DNA of 64,000 bases, taken from Sipunculus nudus. Taxonomy: Eukaryota > Annelida > Sipuncula > Golfingiida > Sipunculidae. The notes beneath the pieces were generated by a model. That model searched no databases, was not told where the DNA came from, and worked only from the letters and a program-made list of their open reading frames with translations. Positions 1 through 13,212 of this stretch are shown here, one piece after another; within the stretch, counting starts at the first letter, position 1, and each line of letters starts with the position of its first letter. The stretch covers positions 40,627,695 to 40,691,694 of the forward strand of contig CM049316.1 of assembly GCA_026874595.1 (NCBI GenBank), given 5' to 3'. The position numbers and the translations under genes were made by a program.

Positions 1-2560
1 ACGGCATTCATTTAAAATAACAATATATGCAAATTTTCTTTTCATTTGAATATCTTATTAATTGATTCTCCAGAAAGCTTAAATTCCCTTGTCATATATT
101 ATCGATGTGTTTAATTTATACAATTTTTCTTAGGTAAGATTTTCAGGTTCCTAGCTAACGGTTCAATGTAACATTCGTATACGGCGGGTATCTAGGATCC
201 TGGATACCGACACCATATCTCTTTTAGAATATATAATGCAAAGTTCGGATTCCTGAGTGGAAGTAATTATTTTGTATATTACAAATTACCGGTCGGAGTC
301 AGTTTTATTAGAGTGTTGGAACGTTAACAAAGAAGAGATAGCGGTGACGATGTTCACCAATATATCTGACAATATACTGACGCGTTCCATCGCAAAATGA
401 CAATAAACAAATTGTGGACGAATAACTGCCTTACCCCAGGCTATAGTCCATCCTCGTCGATAATTAAATAGCGACGGTAGCAAAAAGATCCTTTTGTCGT
501 CTTTATATTGGTGTAATCCAGACGAACCAGCTTCCAGCTGAGTTACCGCCGGGGTCTTCATTCTTCACCAAAAGCAATTTCAGAAAGCTATCCTGATAAA
601 TTCAACCATATTTGTCTTGCTTCGGGAAGGCACGTCGCGTTATTTGTGGAATCCCGTGCAATTAGCTGACGTTAACGGTTCTCACCTGTTCCCGCACCGA
701 AAAGTATTCACGGTAAATTGTAGTCCTAATAATTATTTATGTCCTTTAATTAACGCAATTTGTCATCGTCAAATTTGTCAGCGCTCGGGAGATGTGCACT
801 CGTCTATTTATTATACGTATTTAAGTGACAACGAACATGTTCCTTGTTCCAATCTTGATAATGAAAGGAAAGCTAGAATCAATGGATCCAGTTTTTCAAT
901 GTTTCTTATCTGTTATGTAAAACCAGTAATAAAACCAGATGTGAAATTCTGTGAAAAATAGTTTAAGTTTGTTAATTAAAATGGGATGTATTATAAAAAT
1001 AAAAAAAAAAGAAAAGTTTTTGATGAATAGGCTTCGAGTTTTACATACAGGATGCTCCCCAGCATTATATATATAAATATAAATAAATAAATGAATAATA
1101 ATTTAATGTAACAATCTAAATTCCCACATCTCACAAATAAATAAATACACGTGTATATAAATAAATTTGCTGGTATCAGTTAAACAGAATAGTGAAATTA
1201 ATAACTCCTTTACAACAAAATATCTGAACATATTCTGAAACCTTGTTTTTATTATAAACCGTATTACAGATTATACATTCATCCGCCATTTTAGTCAAAA
1301 TTGGTTTGTTGTGTTTGTTCTGTTTGAGCGTATTTAAATATATGTATAAATATTAACAAATAAAATACGACGTATTTTTATCAAATATTTATCTATTGTG
1401 TCCTCAAAGGTAAAATACTGCCTGGAATAGTTTAGAAAAATGTAAAGGTAAGCTGTATAAACAGCGGTTATGGTGTCACAAGTGAGAAGCTCCGTCTATT
1501 TGCAGTGGTATGATGTAAAGGGAAGGCCGTATATTACAATGTTTTAGAAACATTGATTATCAGTTTATTTCTTCTGTGGCATTGAAAAATGAGAACGTTT
1601 TAATAATTCAACAGTGAACGTTCAGTGAAAACAGGAAAGCACACGGCACAAGGCCTAGTATAAAGTATATTGATGTGTTATTTTAACACTTGGGCGCGCT
1701 GCGCATCCTCCAACAACTGGTAAGTGTTTGCTGGATGAGGCACATTTTTTCTAGCTGTTCATTTCCTGCTGCCTTTCGGTGACTGGTTATATTTAGCCCG
1801 GGTAAGGTTTGGTAAAGCTGGTTTAGTTGGCTTTATGACTGGCGTCTGGTTACTTAGCATTTAACAAATAGCTCGGCCGGGATCCTTTGCCAGCCTAAAC
1901 CCATAACTCTTCGGCTTGGCATTCAAACGGCATTTGAATGACGAACCTTTCTTCACCGTCCCTGTAGGAGTCGTTTTTATTTCAGTCCACATAACATATT
2001 TGTGCTTGCTTTTAAAAACAGTTAAAATCCACGTGTGCTTAATTAACATAATTTATGCGTTTTAAACTCGCATGCGGACTGACGTATTCTAGAAGAATGA
2101 GGCAACTGTGAGTTGATAGTTTTAAAGAAAAGTAAAAGACAATGTGATTCACTACAGCATTCTGCTAGTGTATTTCCCATATCATGTTGTCCTTTTGTGT
2201 TTTTAACAATTATTTTCCTAATTCTGTTCATTATTCTATGTCAGCACCTATGCGTAAAGGATTCTTAGTACAATTTTGTATTACTTGTGCGTCATCAACT
2301 TCAACACTTGTTTGATAAATTGGATATGTGCTTAAATAAATAAATACGATATTAAACTAATATTCGTATTCTTATTCTAAGTCGCATTATCGTGGCTTAA
2401 ATATCAAGCTACATACCCGCCCTCTTTTTTTAAAGCTGTTAATTATACAAATATGTTTAAATTGGTTATTCTAATAGTTTAATATATTCATATAAGATGA
2501 AAGGAATAAGAAAGGTTTTATGTATAAATTTAAATTTGAATATAGAGGGACGTAATTCCC
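1..2560. other. AT-rich sequence without a recognisable gene
   Basis: Open frames of 91 codons (286-561, minus) and 114 codons (617-961, plus) occur in a less AT-rich patch. They show no signal peptide, domain motif or splice context that I recognise. The rest is AT-rich with poly-A runs. Confidence 0.5.
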
Positions 2561-2580
2561 TGCAACGTGTTGACACGACA

Positions 2581-2581
2581 G

Positions 2582-2616
<35 letters not shown>

Positions 2617-2629
2617 AGAGAGAGAGCGA
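2581..2629. repeat. (GA)n microsatellite
   Basis: About 49 bases of nearly pure GAGA with a few AAAG interruptions. Confidence 0.9.
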
Positions 2630-3317
2630 AGATAACTCAAATATATTTATCAAACTACTGAAATATTTTTCAAATATAATGAACGTGAAAGGAGACAACT
2701 CACCGCTACATATATCATTAGATTTACTCTATTTGGACTGTATTTCATGCCAGAAACGCAACCTGAAGTAAAGATTACAATGTTTAATTTCATGGGGAAG
2801 TCAATACTTAAAATTTAAAATAAAACAATGAAGTAATAGAAATGAGAAATAATTAAAGAAACGATATATAAAATAAAACTGGCCCTGTCACTCAATTTAA
2901 AAAAAAACGTATTTAGGCATATATACATGTATTTGCATAATTTACTATTTTAACTAGATTGGTGTTGTTGAACGACTATTTGGGTACCTAATCAAGCCCT
3001 TAACAATAATCTGCTGTACTGCAGTGCCACGCTTCAGTAACCCGGGTTCACCTGGTCAGTTTGCTTGACAACTGGCCATAATACCTTAAATGGGGCAATC
3101 CCCACATGGACAAAAGCATCGCCCCGTGTCAAGATGGAATATAATCAATTAAATTACAAATATATTACGGTGATCCGATTACCTCCAAACTTCAATGAAT
3201 ATTTTCTTAATCCTGGGTGGTAAGCTATCTAACTAGCTAACACTAGATGCGTCATTCTTTCTTCAAGGGTCGGGGGTGGGGGGTGACTCGCAGATACTGT
3301 AGGGTAATCAAAGTTGG

Positions 3318-3354
<37 letters not shown>

Positions 3355-4180
3355 TACATTCACAATATACAAATATTATTCTCTGAATTGCGGGGGATGA
3401 TTACACTGATCATCCTCCCTGTGCTAAAATGGAGGATAGATACCCCCTCCCCGGATTTAAGCCCCTGTAACCTCACCTTCTACAAAATTCCATTAAATCA
3501 AATCCCATTCATAACGTTTGCGTAAAGTTGCAGTTAAACTAACCAAAGGACCAAGGGGATCATATAATACCTTCCTTGCTGAAGTATAATTAGAGAATTT
3601 AATTAAATGACACTGCAGGTACCCGTGTATCATACAAAGGTCTACGCTCCTAGGGAAAATTTTTGTAAGAAGGAAACCCCATCTATTCCTTGTGCCCGAC
3701 TGATAAAGGAATGTATCTATACCCACGGCAGTAATACTTTGTGTTGAATCACCGAACCAAAGTCTCTTTGCTATTAGCTTTACATGGCCTTAAGTTGTAT
3801 ATGGTCCCTTATGCGGACAACCCCACGAAGTACAAAATATAGTATCGTGCAGTATGGGACCTTGGGTGATGAATTATTATTAACTAGTGGTGGTGGTCAT
3901 TTGGTGGTTTTTTTTTTTAGCTTAGAGGTGCACATTAAAGGATATATCCCTAAAAGTTTTGAACAAAATGATGGAAAAAAAACTAATGGAATGACTGTTT
4001 GGATATATATTATTGGAACAGCGCAGAACCTATTATAGTATATAGTTGATGCATTTATTATTCCACTTTGTAAGTACAGGTGTTAATAACACTTTCCTGT
4101 TTCCCTTTTAAAGTAACCATTATATATAATATGTACCTAAGTCCTTTGAATGAAGCATTAGGACTTACCTTAAAGTATAT
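2630..4180. other. No recognisable gene
   Basis: AT-rich sequence holding a (TA)n tract at 3320-3351 and short unremarkable open frames. Nothing else recognised. Confidence 0.5.
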
Positions 4181-4199
4181 ATTCAGGTTAACATGGTTT

Positions 4200-4615
4200 A
4201 ATTACAGGAATGTATATTAGAAAAGGGCACAATAGAACATCTTAAGATATTATTTCACCAAGCAGTACTTCTTATCATAGACATTGAAAAGGCTTTTGAT
4301 TCGGTAGACTGAAATTATATGTTAGGTTTTTTTTAAATATTGGAAAAACTTACAAATCATGTCCAAATTATAAAATCCAACAAAAGCTTACTCATAAGGA
4401 GTATATGTATTTTCTTACGATTTTCGGTAAAAAAGAGGGATTCGATCAAGAAGCCGATTACTTATTTATTATTCAATTAAAACATTAGGAGAGAGAATTA
4501 AACAGAATAACCGGATCTATAGAACTTTTGCCATTAAGAATAAATCACTGAGTATGAATATATACCGAGCGGTAACGAATTCATCGATTTAACAAGAGAA
4601 GTTAACTTTGCCACA
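4200..4615 (+). pseudogene. Decayed non-LTR (LINE) reverse transcriptase fragment
   Basis: Around 4275-4315 the plus strand translates as LLIIDIEKAFDSVD followed by a stop. This matches the conserved RT block of non-LTR retrotransposons, in which FVDIEKAFDSVEW-like sequence carries the first catalytic aspartate. About 150 bases on, after a frame change, a stretch resembling YLFI...RIKQNNRIYRTFAIKN fits the later block of the same RT type. The DD catalytic box expected next is not intact. Stops and frame changes show a dead copy; L1/Tx1-type is my best guess for clade. Confidence 0.6.
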
Positions 4616-6202
4616 AAATATATAAAAAAAGGGAAAAAGTCAGAGTCCTCATATAAACCTTTATCGGGATCCTTTGGTGTGTGTGTGTGTTAAACAAGCG
4701 TAGGAAATATATGACTGTAAGCTCATTGAAATGTGCGTCACGTTGACCAACTTGATGGTTGTATCAAAGGTCAGTTCTGTAGGCCATAACAAATGCCGCA
4801 TGTAATATATTTGAATAAATCTTGCTATGCCCGGGATTAACAAATATCGCTATCTCTTAATGATAAAATATAATCTGGAAAAAAAGCTTCAACTACAATA
4901 AAATTTCATGGATTGTTCTTTGGGTTTACGGAAGTTCTCCAAAATGTCTTCAAAATGCGTTCATAACTTTTCGGATACATTGGTGACGCGAACCAATCTT
5001 GAAAACAAACGAATCACACAGTTAACCAACGAACCAACCAACCAATATATATCTACTACCAGGAAGTATAACTATTTTCAAGACCATCTGGCCTAACAGT
5101 ATGGGAGAATAAGAAGCATTATCGACTGACTGAGGCAAAGCAGAACTGCTCTGAAAGAAATTTTGAATCATGTTTCAGTTTTGAATTGGAAAGAAAGCAA
5201 ACAAAAGGGTTCGCACGAAAGAAAATAAATAAGGCTTAGCTATAAAATAAAAAAAAAATTAAAGTAGACGAAATAAATACAAAACACAATACAATGTTAT
5301 TATATGTTTAATAATAAACCAGTCTATTTGAAGGTTTTGAGATTTAGCCGTTGGTGGATGGATTTGTAAAAGGACTACGAAAATACAGTTGATTTTTCCT
5401 TTCGTTCTTATGGTAATAATATGTTGTACCACGTAATTTATAAAACGTTCCTTTTTCTATTGAAAGGTATGTGAGGGGAATTTGGCTAAAAAGACCTTGA
5501 AATAAAACTGAACAGCAGTAATTTGATAATGGATATAAGAAAATATCTATGAAATGAATATCTGAAAGTATAAAAACTCTTAGTATAAAGAAAGGAACAC
5601 GTCATAACCAGAACTGAATGTTCTTCCTAAATCAGCTGGGATAACCTTTACAAGTTGCAGCAATCTAAAACCTCGGCCTCTCGCTGGCCCCTTTTGCAAC
5701 AGTATAATATATGCCTTTTTGCCGATATAACCAATCGAAAATTTGATGGAATCACAATATATTCACAAACACAAAAACTGAAAACTTCAAAGTATGAAGT
5801 TTACAAATTAAAGCTTCATTTTCTAACGGTATAGAACATAAAAAAGAAGGCAGCATGCATGCACAGGAGATTTGGCTTGCAAAGAAATCATTATATTACT
5901 GAGAAGTAGAAGCATGTTTTGAAGTGGTATTAGAAAATATTTTATTTTGAAACAGGTTGGATACAGAGCATTGGTTGTAATCATTATGGAATCATGCAGA
6001 AATTAATATAAAAGAACAATTCAATCATAGTAAAGTGATATATATTAGACAGACTTATTTTTTTCAGGACCAGTATTTATGTTTTGTTCACCGCATAAAA
6101 AAAATTTAGTAATTAATTGAAAAAGACATTCTAAAGAGCCATATGAGAACACAAGGTAATTTAAAAAAGAAGATTGATATTCTCTATTTTTTAATTCAAA
6201 CC

Positions 6203-6221
6203 TGATACACCGCATGTATCA
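6203..6221. repeat. Small perfect inverted repeat (hairpin 1)
   Basis: TGATACA, a 5-base loop, then TGTATCA. It sits after an AACCTG-like lead and resembles the hairpin 136 bases downstream. Confidence 0.5.
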
Positions 6222-6338
6222 TAAAGGCAATCAGGCATTTTTTTCTGTATATATTACTGTCTTATGAATTGTACTGTGTGCTATAGTCTTCAAAGTGCAA
6301 AAATGTGTGTGATAAAAAAGTTTTTTTTTATTTTAACC

Positions 6339-6359
6339 TGACATACTTCATGTATGTCA
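6339..6359. repeat. Small perfect inverted repeat (hairpin 2)
   Basis: TGACATAC, loop TTCAT, then GTATGTCA: an 8-bp stem. The leader (T-run then AACCTGA) matches that of hairpin 1, but the stem sequence differs while pairing is kept. Confidence 0.5.
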
Positions 6360-8104
6360 AGCAATGCTGTTGATAAAGTATAACGCTGTGACGAGACAAT
6401 ACACGATATGATAATTAATAGAAATATTACAGATAGATTACAGATAAGAGATCATAACACCTATCTGCCCCTTATAAACTAAAGGTAATCCCTTGGAGCT
6501 TTTATAAAAAAATCGGTCAGAAAAGTGGATGTCACCGCACACAGGCTGCTCGATTTGTTTATATCAACGTGTTTATAATATGTGGGGGCCCCGCCAAAAT
6601 AATCAAAACAAATTCAACATGGGCATCTGGCAGCAAGTCAGATTAGCAAGAGCTTTGCAAATGGCATTTTGGCTTAAGTGACCTTTCTACCTTTGTATAA
6701 ATGCAACCTACCACATAAGGATACGTGTTTCATTTTTCCGTTTGACAACACTACTTTGGTTACAAACATGTTGTTGATAAACAAATTCATACATCCTTAA
6801 CGAAGGCCTTGTAAGAACTTTTCACAACCCAAATTAACCTTAGATACTTAATATATACAACGAGGAAGCCAGAAACCACATCAACTGTTTTTCAAAAGGT
6901 AGGTGGATGGACACCCTTTAGAAGTAAACATACTGTTTTGCTATTTGAAAGCTAATTTTTCCCATATAACATCTCTTACATGAGTTATTTCCAAACTGTA
7001 AAGATATAACATAGTCCCCAACAATAAGCCAGTCAGGTTACATCATATACGTTATGTATGTCAGCTTATATATAATTAAAAGCGCTTTGAAACAACCTTG
7101 AAATGCCGGACGTCAGTTTCCATTGGATGATGCAATGCTGTTTTCGTATCGATACGGGTTCAATTGGCGGTGCTGATACGAGTTTGTATCGAAATAAATT
7201 CAGCGGTGTTTCGACACACAATAAGTGATGTGTTTCGTATGCTATATTTGGTCGAGAACAAAGCTAATAAAAAACCAGGAATATAGAGAGGTAAGTGTTC
7301 TATTTTTAATATTGGGGGTCTTTCATACCGTTCCATTAATGTTTCTTTGTAATCAGATTAAAAAGAGTTTACTGTTTGATTTTGAGTGTACCGTATCTTT
7401 CATGAAGATACAATGCCGTATCCATACAAACGGCTTAGTCTTATAGCGTATTCGCTATAAACGCGAATGAGCGACCACGTTTACAAACGATCCTTGTTTG
7501 ATGACATTAATGTTAAGAAAGGGCCATCTCTTCATGACTGCTTCCGCGAAGAAACTCTGCTCGCTACAGTGCCGCTAATGGCGTCCGAAAAAAACATTCA
7601 TATTTAGAACAAACTAACATATTTGTAATCGTGCGGAAGAAATGGTTTATTTCTGTTTTACGGACGTCATCCCTAATTTCAGAGGTATGAAGCGGCGAGC
7701 ATTAACCACAAGAGAAACCGTATGGACAATTGATTTGGTTCTCACTCACAACTCTATTCCCATAAATTATGCCCTCTGTTTCTTCCAGGCTAGCAGTCGT
7801 CGTTACTCAAACACATTGTGTCCTCTTTTAATATAGAGGGCAAAGCCAGCAATTGAAAATTGTTCAAAAGCTGGAATAATTAATGTAGGAAGATCACATA
7901 AAACCAAAAATTAAATTAGACATCAGAACAAGCGTCTTAATTGTATGAAACATTGATTGCAATTTTGGCAATTTCCTTTGTACGACCCCAAGTGGGAACG
8001 TTAATTTATGGCCGAATGATGTGCACACTAATCACCAACATTAAATGTTTCAAAACGAAATCTTCTGATTAAAACTACAAAATGTTAATCGTTCCCGAAC
8101 ATAA

Positions 8105-8290
8105 ACCGTGGTCGAGCGGTTAAAAGACTGTAATTACAACATCAGATTCCCGGCAGTTATGAATTTAAACTAGCGGCTTAGTTGTCGGATTTGGCGAATC
8201 CAGCATCTCACTTAAGTTCAGGTACTCGCGTTTCCTGTTTTGACTGACTAATGCTACACAGAAAGCACTCTTATATCGTTATGCCTGGCC
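8105..8290 (+). mobile_element. Possible tRNA-derived SINE remnant
   Basis: TGGTCGAGCGGTTAAAAGAC at about 8109 is a good Pol III A box of the Leu/Ser tRNA type. A degenerate B-box-like stretch follows about 45 bases later. The element runs into a long TA tract. The B box is weak, so the call is tentative. Confidence 0.35.
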
Positions 8291-8306
8291 CTACAACATT
8301 AAATAC

Positions 8307-8310
<4 letters not shown>

Positions 8311-8374
<64 letters not shown>
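8311..8374. repeat. (TA)n microsatellite
   Basis: About 60 bases of TA with one TG interruption near 8348. Confidence 0.9.
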
Positions 8375-8585
8375 GAATGAAAGACTGGCAAAGGGTAACT
8401 CATGAGCTCATTTCGATTTTAATATTTTGGCCAAGACTTTTTTTGGGGGAAACTATGGACGAGATTTTATTTTCTTTCCTTCTTTTTTGCTTCTTTCTAT
8501 GTTTGAGCCAGATCTTCAATACTACCGTTTTCTAATCCTGACCTTTGGCCGGATATAGAGTCGTCACAGATTGGCATCTGATCAT

Positions 8586-8950
8586 ATTGCGCGGAATTGG
8601 ACTCTGAAGAACACGACTCTGCTGTTTAGGGATTGTGGGCTTTGCAATCTGCGGCCCAAAATGCACCGGGGTTTCTACATACAGATATGGCGCAGTGAAG
8701 AGGGTAATGTAATCCGTTCAAATGCGTTGGATAAGAATTGACTCAAGGAAAATTATTCAAACACGGTTGTTTCTGTCGTAATTAAGGATTCCACGGAAAA
8801 ATTAATATTTTGTCAGCGTGTACACAAAAGGCGTCCCTTGAAATGTAACAAATTTTTTTTTAATTTGACAGACATTTGAGCCAAGTAGTGCAGGCCGTCC
8901 CACAGAGCCTAATTTCGAGAGGTTCATTTGGAGTAGAAATGACCTCTGGT
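8586..8950 (+). repeat. Dispersed family copy A (~370-400 bp)
   Basis: Shares ordered blocks with five other copies: GACTCTGCTGTTTAGGGA near the left end, CAATGCACCGGGG-like, GTGAAGAGGG, TTGGATAAGAATTG, TTTGACAG and GTAGAAATGAC at the right end. This copy is the most diverged. No coding potential and no clear Pol III promoter. Confidence 0.7.
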
Positions 8951-11300
8951 GCAAGGATGACATCTTAAATCTATTTTGACGTTGGCGTAAATTCCAAGGT
9001 CGTGACAAGGTGAGACTTTGTGTGATCACTGGGCGATTACTTCGTTACATTAGCAATTGATACAACAACAAATCCCGTACCGTGAAACAGTGCAAATACA
9101 AATGCAATTATGACTTTTGTAAATGAGAGTTCGTTTGTACACATTCTGTTAGTTTATACGGTTGATAATCCGACTGTATCCTGCAGATCTTTGCAGTCTC
9201 AACATATTCAAACGTTATATCATGCAGAATTTGGAAATAAACATAAAGTCCTATATGCCATTGTAATTTGACAGACTTCTGGAAAATATCCTCGTGGAAA
9301 GACATAGCGGGTCAATATACCCAATATCTAGTGGAGTGGGATGGGATTGTAATAATGGATCTGTGTATCGATACGTCAGGATACAAAGTCAGATATCATT
9401 TCGGTATCGTCCGATTCCCATGTGTCGATATGATCACGATATTTGATAATTCGACGGAAAATTATATCCGACACTTGATTGCAGTCTTGAAGTGGCAATT
9501 TAGTCATGGACGGGGAAACGACACAAGTAAGAAACAAATGAATTGCACCTGACTGTCTAATAATGTGGAAAGTAAAATAAATACTTTATTTGAAAAATAA
9601 CTTTTGTGGTAACAATTAAAAACATTTAAAAGAGGAAATATACTATACTATACCTTATATGACTCGTATCATATATCGCATCATTAATGACGTTTTCGAT
9701 TTGAATATAAATAGTGTTGTAAGGTGATGTTTCTTCATAGTCTTGCTAGATCGTTCGTGTCAAAACAGGCATTAAATTATTTATAGGCCGGTCTCAGGTA
9801 AAGCTATGGCATCTCTCATATAAAAACGCCAGTATTATTTTTAGTAATATTGTAACTCGACAGCATAATATAGACTATATGTTTTACACTCCAGATGTTT
9901 TTCGCACCTGAAATTGTAATAGCTACTTTTTAACCAAATTATTATGACTATGTCACTGAACGTGTTGCATCAAGCATTCACACGAGGTATAAAACTTGCC
10001 ATCGGTGTATGAAGGCTTTTCAGATGCATCAATTACCCGAACCGAGGCCTCAAGTTCAGGAACGTCTCCAGAATAATCAAGGAGTTTTGTCGCTGCGATC
10101 TGAGCGAGGCAGTCCAAGAAAAATGGAGCCCGGAACCTCCGCTGACAGAAATGGTTGGTAATGTCCTCCAGGCTAGCGACAGGTAACGAGCCACATGGCT
10201 AAACAAAACACTGGCCCAGTCATCAGGTTGAATAAATGGGCCCTAGTCAGAAAGAGACATACTGAAAACGGCCGACCTGGCACGCCCGGTGTACTAACCT
10301 CAGGCTCTCCCCGGTAAATGATATACCCCAGTCAAAGGCCTTGTTTCGGAAGAAAATGCGAGGAGGACTATCGATATTAATGTAACAGAAGCCCCACCCT
10401 ACAACATGCTCCCCCTCCTCGAACTACATGAGCGCTCTTGTTCCATATCTTCTCCGTACACTCACTTTATGACAAATATGACAACATTCCCCTCCCTAAA
10501 TATCATCACTTCCACTCCATATAAAGGAATATATATCTGGTGATTTTATATATATATATGAATATAATTTTTGTTAAACTTTCGATACTACGGTTTTCAC
10601 AATTTGAATCGGATTTAATTTACTCGGTTCATGTAAATTATATGCTAAGATTGGTTGGCATAAGATGGATAATGCAAAGATTATTTAAAAAAAAAATAAG
10701 AAGACACTCTAAAATGTGAAGTTATCTCCCTATGTTAAAAAAAATGCGTTTTATTCCATATAAGAAAAGGGAAACATGTCCACCTATATTTCTTCTGAAC
10801 AAGGCCCAAATCACCGGTAACCTGAAATCGATTCCAGAGTAACCCTCCCCCCTATTTCAAAATGATGATTTTTTGTGCTATTAATTCATTTTGAATAATA
10901 TTTATTTTGAATTATGCAGTACACGGTAAAAAAATTCTGAAAAACAAAAAGAGTCGCAAAATGAGAATTTTACGATTATTTAAAATTATTGCCTCATAAA
11001 CGTAACCAAAGAGCATATCGCATTTCATATAAATACAAGATATCTATTTTGTAACACAAGGAAGAATAAATTACTAATACAGTTACAATAATAAGTAAAT
11101 TAATGTAAAGAAACACAATTTAAGGAGGAAATCTTTAGGATAGGGTAATGGAACCGTTTCCAATTTACCCCCGGGGGTAATATGAAGCGGGGGTAATCTG
11201 AAATCGTTACACCAGGAGCCATGTGTAAATGCCTTCATTACCGGGTGCCAACTAGCTGCGGGGCCAACGTAATAGAATGTCACACTATCGAAGTATTGAT
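8951..11300. other. No recognisable gene; GC-richer patch at 10.0-10.4 kb
   Basis: Open frames at 9108-9305 (minus) and 9268-9552 (plus) overlap and carry no motif. The stretch 10020-10430 is less AT-rich than its surroundings but has stops in all frames checked by eye. The rest is AT-rich filler. Confidence 0.45.
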
Positions 11301-11309
11301 CCGAGCTGG

Positions 11310-11610
11310 TCCTTTCGCCTTAACATTAAATTCAGTCATTTGCAAATGTGTACCCTATGTTATATAAGACTATCAGTATCCCACTTTGCCTACCTATGTT
11401 ATATAAGCCAATTAGTATCCCACCTTACCTACCTATGTTATATAAGCCTATCAATATCCCACCTTTCCTCATGTTATATAAGCCTATCAATTTCCCTGTG
11501 TTATATAAGCCTATCAGTATCCCACCTCACCTTTCTTAAACGCAGGTCCTTTGAGTTAAACGTTAAATTTGGTCATGGACAAATTTATACCCCACGTTAT
11601 ATTCTCCTGC
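11310..11610 (+). repeat. 39-bp minisatellite, about 5 units, with duplicated flanks
   Basis: Units begin ATGTTATATAAGCCTATCAG at 11357, 11396, 11435, 11471 and about 11497; spacing is 39, 39, 36 and about 27 bases. Because 39 is a multiple of three the frame stays open (a 114-codon plus-strand ORF), giving a repetitive LCYISLSISHL-like peptide. I judge this non-coding. The flanks at about 11310-11356 and 11545-11605 are themselves related (GGTCCTTT...TTAAA...GTCAT...ACAAAT...TATACCC). Confidence 0.8.
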
Positions 11611-11621
11611 TAATACAGTGA

Positions 11622-12555
11622 ATTTAATGTCTTACCATTTGGTCCTTTTACTTTTAGTTGAATTTTAGTTATATAAACTAAAAGTGCAGCTAAACAGAGC
11701 CTTCAGATCATTTGTAAGAATACGTAGTTTCACTAAAACATCAGAACTAAGAGCACGCACAAACACACCGACCGTTAAAGACTACATGATAGAACAATAC
11801 CTTAGGTTTACACCATTCAATAACGTATCCTGTGTATATTATGGATTTTTCACAAGATGTATATACCACCAGCCATCATACGTCTTCTGTAAGCGGGCAT
11901 CACGTGACAGTAACAAGCACGGCATGGTTTTGATCATGTACGCCAAAAACTACCGTTTGACACTATAGGGGGCGCAAGCGCTACAGGGTTATACTGTAAG
12001 GAATGTTAGACAGAACTTTCAAATACCTTTCGGCACATAATTCTTGTTTAACATAAAGACACCAAACAACTTCTGATTATTACCATTAATACAGATGCTT
12101 AGACGCCATCTGGACTAAAATTACTGCCGAATGATCAGCATGTCCGGTAAATAAAATGAGATTTTGCTTCTTCTCCACCCGGGCTCTTGGTATCATTCGG
12201 TGGTATCAGCCAATAGGAATCTGGCATGGTTTTAAACACTGCGATGTATTAGGGGGAGGATTTTATGAGAACGAGGGTCTATCCCCGAAAGTAGGCCGCT
12301 AATGCAGGTAGAGGTTCATTTGCATATATTCCCCATCTAATTTGCATGGAATTGCTACTGGGTTTGTCCTACGATCCGGGAGGTAGACTCTTGCCGAACC
12401 ACGTTGAACCGCTTGCACCCCTGGTGGTGCCAAACGATACAACTGTGCCAAAAAACAAATAACTTCACCTATGAATAGGTGGAGATAATAATGATAAACG
12501 TCTTTAACTTATTATAAAAAATCCTCCTTTATCGATTTCATTATAATTTTCTAAT
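11622..12555. other. No recognisable gene
   Basis: Includes a 94-codon plus-strand open frame (11684-11968) with no motif that I recognise. Nothing else supported. Confidence 0.4.
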
Positions 12556-12567
12556 TATTAAGAGGAT

Positions 12568-12770
12568 GAATACTATAATAATAATAATAATTATTATTAT
12601 TATTATTTCATTATATTGTTATTATAATCATAATCATAATTATTATCATTATAGTATTATTATTTATTGTATTGATATTATAATTATGATTATAGTATCA
12701 TTATTATTATAATAATAATATTAATAAATTTTAGGGTATTATTATTATTATTACCTACTTACTTACTTAC
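12568..12770. repeat. (AAT/ATT)n low-complexity tract
   Basis: Mixed AAT, ATT and ATC trinucleotide repeats that switch strand sense, so the tract is partly self-complementary. A short (TTAC)n follows to about 12790. Confidence 0.85.
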
Positions 12771-12789
12771 TCCCTTACTAACTTACTTA

Positions 12790-13157
12790 CCATTTAACTT
12801 CAACTTAATAACACTTACTCCTGTATTTGTTGAACATTCAGAAAGGTAAAACGGAGAAGAACCTGCCTCATAATGGAGTTGATGTTTCATTGAGGAGGAC
12901 CCCTTTACATCAGGTCTAGACAGGTTGCAGGTGTTTTTTACATACACGTCCTTCTGGTTCAGGGCAGTGTCCAGTCTGGGCCACCACGTCATTAGCTAGT
13001 TTAGCACCTGTCCCTCGCCAGACACATGTTGCTGGTGTTAGAACATTTATGAGTTTGATGCTTCTGTTGTTTCGACTGTTATGTCAGTCATAAGGTATGA
13101 TTTTTTCCAGTTAGAAGGCTTTCCGAACAAGCTTACTTTACTATGTCAGAAAATAAT

Positions 13158-13212
<55 letters not shown>

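Larger units (their letters stand above)
4620..8104. other. AT-rich sequence, no recognisable gene
   Basis: Contains only short open frames, poly-A/poly-T runs and two small hairpins (annotated separately). A GTATCGATAC-like motif recurs near 7147-7190, and related motifs occur near 9365 and 20000, suggesting an old dispersed repeat. Confidence 0.45.

Noticed and set aside
617-961. 114-codon plus-strand frame near the left edge
   Set aside because: No family motif, signal peptide or splice context; length is not remarkable for a window of this size.
11277-11621. A repetitive secreted or structural protein from the 39-bp array
   Set aside because: The last units are 36 and about 27 bases, flanks are non-coding repeats, and codon content only reflects the TATATAAG-rich unit.
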